From Pseudocolwellia agarivorans (GTDB lineage Bacteria > Pseudomonadota > Gammaproteobacteria > Enterobacterales > Alteromonadaceae), in contig NZ_MUZU01000009.1 in NCBI RefSeq assembly GCF_002000085.1, positions 171,044 through 235,043 of the forward strand: a DNA stretch of 64,000 nt, in the 5' to 3' direction. Shown here in pieces: positions 56,411-64,000 of the stretch. Made by a program: the position numbers and the translations under genes. Positions within the stretch are counted from its first letter, which is position 1; the number at the start of each line of letters is the position of its first letter. Under the pieces are notes generated by a model. That model was not told the origin of the DNA, did not search any database, and saw only the letters and a list, made by a program, of their open reading frames with translations.

Positions 56411-58366
56411 TTATAATTCATCCGCCGCTTTAACTAAATCAATACAACCGCTAGGAGCATCTTGATTGTCTAGCATATCTGTTGACTCTCCTATAAAAGC
56501 GAGTGACATATAACATTTACTTAAATGGATCATTAAATGATTTTTAATTAAAAAATCAATACTTTCTTCTAATGCTTCTTCAGTATATGTTTCTTCTGCT
56601 GATTGATAATACTCAGTCAGTTTAACGAGCAATCTTGCTTTAGGTGTTGGTTCTGCAATCATTCTGTATATAGTCGCGGTTAAACCTGTAAGTATATGAG
56701 TAAAATTTGTTGCGACTTTACGTGTATCCATAATAATTATTTGTGACCCTTGGTCAACCATAAATAACATAGGTAAAGATCCTTCTAACCAAGAGTTACT
56801 CCACTCATTTAAAATATTTTGTACTTTTTCATGAGCCGATGTTTCAGATGTAAAAGTAAAGTTTAAGGTATAGATCCCTTGTGTTTTATCTGTTTGCTTA
56901 ATAAAAAAATAAGCTAAATTAAAGAGTTTATTTTTTGATAACGGATAAACATACTGATAACTTTTAGTGGGCTCTAATGTTAAACCAAACTGTTCAGGAT
57001 TATTAAAGTAAGGACTAAAACGGTGATAACAAATTTTTGCCATTTGATCGAAAGGTGGGTGTAAGTGCGATACCAAAGGCAACCATTCTGCCATTTCATC
57101 GTACCACGATGCTTGCTCAAAAGGAGCGTCGCATAATAAATTCCACGTTACCCTTACACCATAACTTCTACACCATTTTAAAGCCGCTACGTTTTGAATA
57201 GCCGTCGTACCTTTTTTAATAATTTTAAGAAAGTCATCATGTAATCCTTCAATACCGGGCTGTATCCACTTTATACCGGCTTTAGCGAGTTTTTCTACAT
57301 GGCCTTTTTTTAAATTAGCTTTGGTTTCATAAAAAATATTATATTCATATTTATCGGCTAGCTCAGGCAGTACAGTGTTCATGTATTCTACAGGGAGAAT
57401 ATTATCCACAATAAAAAATTTGCTCACATTATACCGAGTGGATAAATAATCCATTTCTTCAATGGCTACTTCAGGTAGTTTTGAACGATGATCCATGCTT
57501 CCACCATTTAAACCGCAAAAAGTACAATGTTGTTTAGCCCCCCACCAACACCCTCTCGATGTTTCAGCTAATAGCCCAGGAGAAATATATTCAGATAAAT
57601 TAAGATTATTTAACGTATCAAAGTAGCTATCAAAAATAGGCGAAGACACTAGCGACATATCTTCCATATGTGCTCGTGGGGCTTTCTTTTTTATAGAAGC
57701 ATCAGTAAAAATAGCTTTATGTTTTTGGGTAATAAACCCATAAGGTAGGTTACGGTTATCTATTGAATCACCTTTAACTAATTTATCAATAAATTCCCCA
57801 ATAACATCATCACATTCACCAGAAAAAACATAATCAACCCAAGTAAATTCTTCACTGATGGTTTGCCCCATTATACCTTCGCAATTGGCACCTCCCATTA
57901 AAGTAATAATGGAGGGATCTGCATTTTTAATTTTTCTCAACAAAGCTAAGGACGCACAATTTTGTTGAAATGTTGATGTACACCCCACTATTTTAGGCTG
58001 TTTAGCTAATACACTTTTAGCCATATCGTCTATAAAATTTGTAGCGCTATCTCTAATAGATAACAACATTTGTTTTTTAGGCTTATCTAAATCTCTAAAT
58101 AGTGCGAAAAAACCTTCGTCATCTAAGTCATTTTGCGGAAATGCTGATTGAGAAAAAGTCCATTCACCTATCAAGTAATCGTTAAAAGCGTTATTAATAA
58201 ATTCGTATTCTGCCAAGCCTATTTTTTTAGCAAACTCTAAATTCCCATAAACTGAATGAACCGTATTTCCATACTGACTAATATAGTTTTCAAGTACACC
58301 TAGTGCTAAAGAAGGGGTACTAAGAGAGGTATAAGGCATACTGATCAAGCAAATATCTGTTTTCAT
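56411..58366 (-). CDS. RiPP-maturation radical SAM protein (B12-binding, C-methyltransferase type)
   Basis: A 651-residue enzyme. N-terminal cobalamin-binding Rossmann domain (about 1-210; SMPYTSLSTPSLALGVL, IVGCTSTFQQN, MGGANCEG), a radical SAM core (about 260-480) with the cluster motif C-x7-C-x2-C (Cys273, Cys281, Cys284) in TSRGCWWGAKQHCTFCGLNG, and a C-terminal extension (about 500-651) that may bind a peptide. The RGCWWG...HCTFCGLNG signature is that of the RiPP maturation radical SAM family 1 (ocin-type, TIGR03975 as I recall), whose members C-methylate peptides. It is the only gene of the locus on the minus strand, convergent with the peptidase. Confidence 0.85.
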   Translation of the reverse strand: MKTDICLISMPYTSLSTPSLALGVLENYISQYGNTVHSVYGNLEFAKKIGLAEYEFINNAFNDYLIGEWTFSQSAFPQNDLDDEGFFALFRDLDKPKKQMLLSIRDSATNFIDDMAKSVLAKQPKIVGCTSTFQQNCASLALLRKIKNADPSIITLMGGANCEGIMGQTISEEFTWVDYVFSGECDDVIGEFIDKLVKGDSIDNRNLPYGFITQKHKAIFTDASIKKKAPRAHMEDMSLVSSPIFDSYFDTLNNLNLSEYISPGLLAETSRGCWWGAKQHCTFCGLNGGSMDHRSKLPEVAIEEMDYLSTRYNVSKFFIVDNILPVEYMNTVLPELADKYEYNIFYETKANLKKGHVEKLAKAGIKWIQPGIEGLHDDFLKIIKKGTTAIQNVAALKWCRSYGVRVTWNLLCDAPFEQASWYDEMAEWLPLVSHLHPPFDQMAKICYHRFSPYFNNPEQFGLTLEPTKSYQYVYPLSKNKLFNLAYFFIKQTDKTQGIYTLNFTFTSETSAHEKVQNILNEWSNSWLEGSLPMLFMVDQGSQIIIMDTRKVATNFTHILTGLTATIYRMIAEPTPKARLLVKLTEYYQSAEETYTEEALEESIDFLIKNHLMIHLSKCYMSLAFIGESTDMLDNQDAPSGCIDLVKAADEL

Positions 58367-58610
58367 ATAAAACGACTTAATATCATAAACATATTATTTA
58401 TATTCACTATAAAATTTAGTCATAAAGTTAACAAGATATAATGCCTTTTATAAAAATAAGATCATGATAAAACTTCTTCTAGATTTTGTTGTATGAAAAG
58501 CCTACTATGGTTTATATATTAAACAGTTTAAAATACAACAACCTAATAAACAGGTTGCTATTGCATTCGTGTGATTTTTATAACATGTCAATAATAAGGA
58601 GTTTAGATTA

Positions 58611-59660
58611 ATGGATTTACAGGACATGAAAATACTCATTGTTGACGATGTATCTGAAAATATTCAGGTTGCAATGAATATACTAAAAGAAGAACACTAC
58701 CTCTTATCTTTTGCCTCTGACGGCTTTGAAGCACTCGAATTAATCAAACATGAAACATTCGATCTTATCTTACTAGATATTATGATGCCCAAATTAGACG
58801 GATTTGAAGTATGCCGTCAGCTTAAGTTAATGGAAGAGCATAAAGATATCCCTATTATTTTTCTCACCGCTAAATCTGATATAGATTCAATATCTAAAGG
58901 CTTTAAATTAGGCGGCGTCGACTACATTGTAAAACCCTTTCATGCCGAAGAAATTTTATGTCGTGTCAGAAATCATTTAGAACTCTATAAAGCCAAAAAC
59001 CTATTAAAACAAAACAATCTAAAGTTAACTCTAAAAGCAGGTTTTCAACACGAAAGATTAACAAACGAGTTAGAAGAAAATCAGCGTGAAATGATTTACA
59101 TTCTAATGGAAATGATGGAATTAACATCAGATGAAACCGGCCAACACATTAAGCGTGTAGCTGAATCGTGTAGATTATTAGCCCATTATACAGATAGCTT
59201 AACTGAAGAAGACGAAATCATCCTATTCCATGCATCCCCCATGCATGACATAGGAAAAATAGCTATTCCAAAAGAAATCCTCCACAAGCCAGGAAAACTA
59301 ACAGAAAGCGAATTCGACGTAATGAAAACCCACGCAGAAAGGGGTAAAGACTTTCTCAAACAGTCACATCGTCGACTTTTCAAATCTGCAGGAATTATTG
59401 CTTATGAACATCATGAAAAATGGGACGGTAGCGGCTACCCTAGAGGCCTTAAAGGCAACGAAATACACATATATGGTCGTATAGTCGCCTTAGCCGATGT
59501 ATTTGACGCATTAACCCATAAACGCAAGTACAAAAACAGTTGGACAATTGATGAAGCGGTTGCTTATATACAAGCACAGTCTGGCTCTCATTTTGATCCC
59601 GCGCTAGTGAATATTTTTATTGAGCATTTAGATGAATTTGTGGCAATAGGAACAAACTAA
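58611..59660 (+). CDS. REC/HD-GYP response regulator (RpfG-like)
   Basis: A 349-residue protein with a receiver domain (about 5-125; [24 protein letters not shown]) and an HD-GYP phosphodiesterase domain (about 160-345; [30 protein letters not shown]). All catalytic residues are kept. It is separated by 4 bases from a very large sensor kinase gene, so the two make a sensor/cyclic-di-GMP output pair. AAGGAG precedes the ATG region (GGAGTTTAGATTA). Confidence 0.93.
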   Translation: MDLQDMKILIVDDVSENIQVAMNILKEEHYLLSFASDGFEALELIKHETFDLILLDIMMPKLDGFEVCRQLKLMEEHKDIPIIFLTAKSDIDSISKGFKLGGVDYIVKPFHAEEILCRVRNHLELYKAKNLLKQNNLKLTLKAGFQHERLTNELEENQREMIYILMEMMELTSDETGQHIKRVAESCRLLAHYTDSLTEEDEIILFHASPMHDIGKIAIPKEILHKPGKLTESEFDVMKTHAERGKDFLKQSHRRLFKSAGIIAYEHHEKWDGSGYPRGLKGNEIHIYGRIVALADVFDALTHKRKYKNSWTIDEAVAYIQAQSGSHFDPALVNIFIEHLDEFVAIGTN

Positions 59661-59664
59661 ACTA

Positions 59665-62600
59665 ATGAAACAAACAAGCCTAATAACTCGCTTTTTATTG
59701 TGTATGTATTTGCTTAGTTTTATTTCAACCGCTCAAAACATTGATAAAGTAAAAAATACCGAACAACAATCTACAACATCTCACTCAATATTATCTCCTT
59801 CTGAAATATTATGGATAGAACAAAACCCTATTGTGAATGTAGGGGGAAGTAAAGATTGGACTCCTTTTAATTTCGCTGACGATTCAGGTAAGCATCAAGG
59901 TATATCAAATGATTACCTTGCGCTTATTACAAAATATACAGGGTTAACATTTAATATTTCGATTGCTAATTGGGACGATAATTTAGCTAAAATACAAACC
60001 GGTGAAGTAGACTTATTACCAGCGGTATACCACACAAAAAAACGTGAAGAATACTTAACTTTTTCGCAACCTTACTTCGAAGCATTAGACTACTTTTTTA
60101 TTCATAAATCCTTAAAAGCTAAATCAATTGAAGACTTGAATGGAAAAACAGTCGCAATACCCAAAGGTTATGCTCATATAGAAATATTGCAAAAGCATTA
60201 CCCACAAATAAAAATTTATTTAGTTAATACCTTTGGAGAAGCGATAGATGCCGTGTTAGAACGCCGTGCAGATATACTTTACGACACTTACGGAGCTCTT
60301 ATTTATACACTTGAAAAAGAAGGTATAAATACAATAGTCCCCTTTAAATCAACCCGCTCAATTGGCATGCACACGATTCATATTGCCACCTTGAAAAAAC
60401 ATAAAACACTCGCCAGTATTATCAATAAAGGGTTATTAGCCATTACTGAAAATGACAAAAATAACATTTCTCAACGTTGGTTGCGCAAAGAACAAAAAAA
60501 CACATCAATTCAACAACTATTAACTGTCGAAGAAAAACAATGGTTACAAAACAACCCTACGATTAAATACGGAGCAGAACAAAACTGGGCTCCGTACGAT
60601 TTTGTTAATTTACAGGGCGAACATGATGGTTTAAGTAGAGATTACTTAAACCTTATAGGTGACCAATTAAACGTTCAGTTTGTTCCTGTTGTTGATCAAT
60701 GGTCGAATTTAATCCAAAAAATAAAGCAAAATGAAATAGCGCTATTACCTGTTTTATATTATTCAAAAGAAAGAGACCAATATTTACAATACACCAAACC
60801 ATACCAAACTATGATGGCTTATGTATTTATTCGTGATGATGTAACCATAAAAACCAAAGAAGATTGGAAAAATAAAACATTAGCAATACCTAGAGGCTAC
60901 TCATCGTTAGAGATCATCAAATTAACCTATCCAAATATTAATATTATTGAAGTTGACGATCTAGCGAGTGCCGTATCTCTAGTATTAGAAAAAAAAGCAG
61001 AATTCTTAATAGACTCTTACCCTGTTATAAGTTTCTTCTTAAAAAACAATGGCATTACTACTATAAAGCCTTATAAGTCATTTAATTCTGATAAAAGCCA
61101 TTACTTACATATGGGAGCCCTTGAAGAAAATAAAATACTCACAGACATTATCGATAAAGTACTAAAAAATACGCCTCAAAACGCTAAAGAAAAAATAAAA
61201 ACACGCTGGTTAGGAAACCAAGAAAATAGTATTGCTAAAGCATTATTATTAACTAATGCTGAAAAAAAATGGTTACAGCAACACCCCATTATTACATTTT
61301 TAGGTGACCCAGATTGGTTACCTTATGAAGCAAAAGACAAAAATAATCAATACATTGGTATGGTGTCTGACTACTTAAAGGTTTTAGGCCAATCTCTCAA
61401 TATAACGTTTAAATACATACCAACAAATACTTGGGCCGAATCAGTTGCGCTGGCTAAGTCGGGTGAAGTTGATCTTATTTCAACAACCGAACAAACATTT
61501 TTGTCTAACGAATTAGAATTTACCCAACAATACCTTACTAGCCCAATTGTTATCGTGATGAAAAATAACCAGAGGTTTGTTGAAAATATTGACAGTATCA
61601 AATCCAAAAAAATAGCGCTCGTCAAAGATTATGGCAACACATATCAAATACTAAACCAGTATCCTAATATTACATTTGAAAAAGTAGATACCGTAACTGA
61701 TGGCTTAACGGCAGTATCTACAGGTAAAGTAGATGCTTTTCTTGGCACACTCCCTCAGGTAAGTTACCAAATATCTGAAATGGGAATTAACAACATTAGA
61801 GTCGTAGGTACAACAGAATTTAAAACCAAACTCACCTTTGGCGTTACTCCTAAATTATCGCCCTTAATTCCTATTCTCAACAAAGCATTGCAAACAATTC
61901 CCCCCAGTAAAAAACAAAGCATTGCCAAAAAATGGGGACGGTCTCAGTTTGTCACTAAAGTTGACTATCAATTAATTGCTCAAATTGTCGCTATCTTTAT
62001 TATTATTCTAATTTTTATCATTTATTGGAATAGAAAACTTAAACACGAAATACTGTTAAGAAAAGAAGCACAAACCCAAGCAAAAGCATTACTCGATAAT
62101 ATTCCGCAACATGTTGTTGTTACAGACCTTAACGGTAATATTATTACAGCAAACAAAAAAGCTAAACTTGACAATAATATTAAAAGTATCGATATAAAAA
62201 AATTAAACATTGCTGACTTTTATCATGATATTAATGATAAACACAAACTAGCAGAAGAAATTAAAAAGCATGGCAAAATAGAACAACTTGTTATTCCGTT
62301 CAAACGTTATAATGGCTCAGTTCATTCAATGATGATTTCAGTTATCCCTCTCACCTACAAAAGTAAACCTGTTCTGCTAACTATTGCTGTTGATGTAACA
62401 GAACGTATCGCGATGGAAGCAGATTTAGAGCAAGCAAAACTGTCGGCTGAAATGGCAAACAATGCCAAGTCAGAGTTCTTAGCGAATATGAGTCATGAAA
62501 TAAGAACCCCAATGAATGCAATTATTGGTTTTACAGAACTACTGAATGAACAAGTAACGGATCGTAAATTAAAAACTTTCGTCAAAACAATACAATCTGC

Positions 62601-63879
62601 AGGTAATTCTTTATTAATGCTTATTAATGATATTTTAGACTTATCTAAAATAGAAGCGGGTAAGCTAACCATTATTAAAGAACCAACCAGTATCAGCGGA
62701 TTATTTGATGAAATAGGCAATGTTTTTTTAATGAAAGTTAAAAGTAAAAATATCGACTTTATTATTGATGTTTCAGATGAGATTCCTAATCACTTATTAA
62801 TAGATAAAGCACGAGTGAGGCAAATTCTTTTTAATCTTGTTGGTAACGCGGTTAAATTCACAGATACAGGTTTTATTACTTTAAAAGCCAAGATAGAAAA
62901 AAGTACTCATAATCAAGAAAACCTTATTATTTCAGTACAAGATAGTGGCATAGGTATTTCAGAAAGTGACCAAGAGTCTATTTTTGAAAGCTTCAATCAA
63001 CGTGAAGGACAAAGTGTTAGAAAATATGGAGGCACAGGGCTCGGCTTAACCATTAGCAGAAGACTAACTGAATTAATGAATGGAGAACTATCGGTTACTA
63101 GCGTTCTTAACGAAGGCTCTTGTTTTAGCTTACAATTAAATGCCATTGAAAGAATCTTATCAAACGAAGATATATCTACTGAATATACTAACGATATAAC
63201 AAAATGTAACTTTTTAGGTGCCACCATACTGATCGTTGATGACATTGAAGACAACAGGCAATTATTAATAGAAATATTTTCATCACTTTCTATTACATTA
63301 CTGATTGCTGAAACGGGTTTAGAGGCCATAGAACAAGCCAATAACAATGATATAAGTTTAGTCTTGATGGACATTAGAATGCCTGAAATGGACGGATACG
63401 AAGCCGCACAAATCATTAAGACATCAAAACCGAACGTACCTATAGTGGCATTAACAGCTTCAGTAATGAGAGACGATTACGAGCGACAACGACGCGAAAA
63501 CTTTGACGGTTACCTACGCAAACCCGTATTACAAAAAGAATTAATTACTGAACTCAAAAAACACTTAGATCATGAGTTTGTTTCAAATGAAAATAGTAAG
63601 CAAATGACCCACAGCACTTCAACAATAATTCTTCGCAATAATGAATTATTAGAAGATCTTATTAAAACCTATGTCCCTATTTGCCAGCAATTACAAAAAA
63701 ATAATCAACTCAACGGCATTATTAAATTTGCGCAAGAATTAGAGGTGTGGGCGAAAAAATATGAAGAGAATGCTTTAGCAGCTTTTGCACACGAGCTTTT
63801 TGCTGCTGCAGATGTATTCGATATCAATAAAATAAAATACCACTTACATCAATTTATGTTATTTACTGAAGAGCAATAA
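59665..63879 (+). CDS. Hybrid sensor kinase with three tandem periplasmic SBP_bac_3 domains
   Basis: A 1404-residue EvgS-like sensor. After a signal peptide come three consecutive family-3 solute-binding domains (about 45-275, 285-525, 535-765), each opening with a phrase like WLQxNPxxxxGxxxxWxPY and carrying a KTVAIPKGY or KTLAIPRGY strand; then one membrane helix (about 770-790), a PAS domain (about 800-920), HisKA with H in [12 protein letters not shown] (about 943), ATPase ([14 protein letters not shown]) and a receiver ([11 protein letters not shown], about 1235). The last 90 residues are helical without a recognisable phospho-accepting Hpt histidine. Ligand unknown, probably amino acids or similar. 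Downstream terminator is interrupted by an insertion sequence. Confidence 0.92.
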   Translation: MKQTSLITRFLLCMYLLSFISTAQNIDKVKNTEQQSTTSHSILSPSEILWIEQNPIVNVGGSKDWTPFNFADDSGKHQGISNDYLALITKYTGLTFNISIANWDDNLAKIQTGEVDLLPAVYHTKKREEYLTFSQPYFEALDYFFIHKSLKAKSIEDLNGKTVAIPKGYAHIEILQKHYPQIKIYLVNTFGEAIDAVLERRADILYDTYGALIYTLEKEGINTIVPFKSTRSIGMHTIHIATLKKHKTLASIINKGLLAITENDKNNISQRWLRKEQKNTSIQQLLTVEEKQWLQNNPTIKYGAEQNWAPYDFVNLQGEHDGLSRDYLNLIGDQLNVQFVPVVDQWSNLIQKIKQNEIALLPVLYYSKERDQYLQYTKPYQTMMAYVFIRDDVTIKTKEDWKNKTLAIPRGYSSLEIIKLTYPNINIIEVDDLASAVSLVLEKKAEFLIDSYPVISFFLKNNGITTIKPYKSFNSDKSHYLHMGALEENKILTDIIDKVLKNTPQNAKEKIKTRWLGNQENSIAKALLLTNAEKKWLQQHPIITFLGDPDWLPYEAKDKNNQYIGMVSDYLKVLGQSLNITFKYIPTNTWAESVALAKSGEVDLISTTEQTFLSNELEFTQQYLTSPIVIVMKNNQRFVENIDSIKSKKIALVKDYGNTYQILNQYPNITFEKVDTVTDGLTAVSTGKVDAFLGTLPQVSYQISEMGINNIRVVGTTEFKTKLTFGVTPKLSPLIPILNKALQTIPPSKKQSIAKKWGRSQFVTKVDYQLIAQIVAIFIIILIFIIYWNRKLKHEILLRKEAQTQAKALLDNIPQHVVVTDLNGNIITANKKAKLDNNIKSIDIKKLNIADFYHDINDKHKLAEEIKKHGKIEQLVIPFKRYNGSVHSMMISVIPLTYKSKPVLLTIAVDVTERIAMEADLEQAKLSAEMANNAKSEFLANMSHEIRTPMNAIIGFTELLNEQVTDRKLKTFVKTIQSAGNSLLMLINDILDLSKIEAGKLTIIKEPTSISGLFDEIGNVFLMKVKSKNIDFIIDVSDEIPNHLLIDKARVRQILFNLVGNAVKFTDTGFITLKAKIEKSTHNQENLIISVQDSGIGISESDQESIFESFNQREGQSVRKYGGTGLGLTISRRLTELMNGELSVTSVLNEGSCFSLQLNAIERILSNEDISTEYTNDITKCNFLGATILIVDDIEDNRQLLIEIFSSLSITLLIAETGLEAIEQANNNDISLVLMDIRMPEMDGYEAAQIIKTSKPNVPIVALTASVMRDDYERQRRENFDGYLRKPVLQKELITELKKHLDHEFVSNENSKQMTHSTSTIILRNNELLEDLIKTYVPICQQLQKNNQLNGIIKFAQELEVWAKKYEENALAAFAHELFAAADVFDINKIKYHLHQFMLFTEEQ

Positions 63880-63895
63880 AAAAGCCTGCAATAAA

Positions 63896-64000
63896 GGTAG
63901 TGTTCAAAAATCTGTGTCATTTCAGTAAACTAGTAAAAACAGGAATGACACATGACAAATCAATTCAATTTCGAAGATGCAGTTAAAGCACTTCAAGCAG
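63896..64000 (+). mobile_element. Left end of an IS256-family insertion sequence (runs off the window)
   Basis: The stretch GTGTTCAAAAATCTGTGTCA (63900-63919) is a typical IS256-type terminal inverted repeat, followed within 35 bases by a transposase start codon. The exact outer border is uncertain by a few bases because the right end and the target duplication lie outside. The A-run and GCCTGCA just left (63878-63890) look like half of the terminator of the preceding kinase gene. Confidence 0.7.
63952..64000 (+). CDS. IS256-family transposase (first 16 residues only)
   Basis: The frame from ATG 63952 reads MTNQFNFEDAVKALQA, matching the usual beginning of IS256 (mutator-type) DDE transposases such as MTxxFDFDKALKALQSG. 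AGGAATG precedes the start. The catalytic domain is outside the window. Confidence 0.7.
   Translation, partial: MTNQFNFEDAVKALQA

Overview
The window is about 64 kb of AT-rich gammaproteobacterial chromosome. Housekeeping gene order (parC; parE-yqiA-cpdA-yqiB-nudF / tolC; hldE; glnE; ygiF / ygiM), low GC, marine-type two-component giants and many cyclic-di-GMP proteins suggest an Alteromonadales bacterium of the Colwellia/Thalassotalea kind. That placement is inference from gene content; no rRNA or tRNA gene is present to confirm it.

Left part (1-22.5 kb): the N-terminal end of parC; an overlapping pair of membrane proteins with degenerate GGDEF domains; a frameshifted arsR-like pseudogene; fdhD with a YdeP-type molybdoenzyme; an orphan gene; the parE-yqiA-cpdA-yqiB-nudF block divergent from tolC; then hldE, lpxL, a TcpQ-like envelope protein, a small beta-barrel protein and glnE. 

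Accessory block (22.8-33.8 kb): in Escherichia coli glnE and ygiF are adjacent, but here about 11 kb separates them. It holds (a) a PspA/DUF350/DUF2491/DUF2170 membrane-stress locus with a membrane-embedded spermidine-synthase-like protein and a potassium-channel-like protein, arranged as two transcription units that share a 13-bp palindromic operator, and (b) an opposite-strand cassette with a short exosortase, a 63-residue glycine-rich tripartite protein, an Lnt-like acyltransferase, an acyl carrier protein, a ketoacyl synthase and a GNAT enzyme. Cassette (b) looks like a dedicated sort-and-acylate system.

Middle (33.8-45.6 kb): ygiF divergent from ygiM, a Wzi-like outer-membrane protein, two glycosyltransferases, and the complete leuABCD operon with a clear leader-peptide attenuator (leuL plus antiterminator and terminator).

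Right part (45.8-64 kb): a signalling-rich region (two HD-GYP phosphodiesterases, a REC-GGDEF cyclase, a 2067-residue propeller hybrid kinase, a 1404-residue kinase with three periplasmic binding domains) surrounding a compact candidate RiPP locus: a 60-residue precursor-like peptide, a heme-oxygenase-fold iron enzyme, a papain-like peptidase and, on the other strand, a B12-type radical SAM maturase. The window ends inside the left end of an IS256-family insertion sequence.

Best candidates for undescribed biology are the RiPP locus (54.4-58.4 kb) and the exosortase/Lnt/ACP/KAS cassette (29.5-33.8 kb), followed by the operator-linked PspA/polyamine locus.
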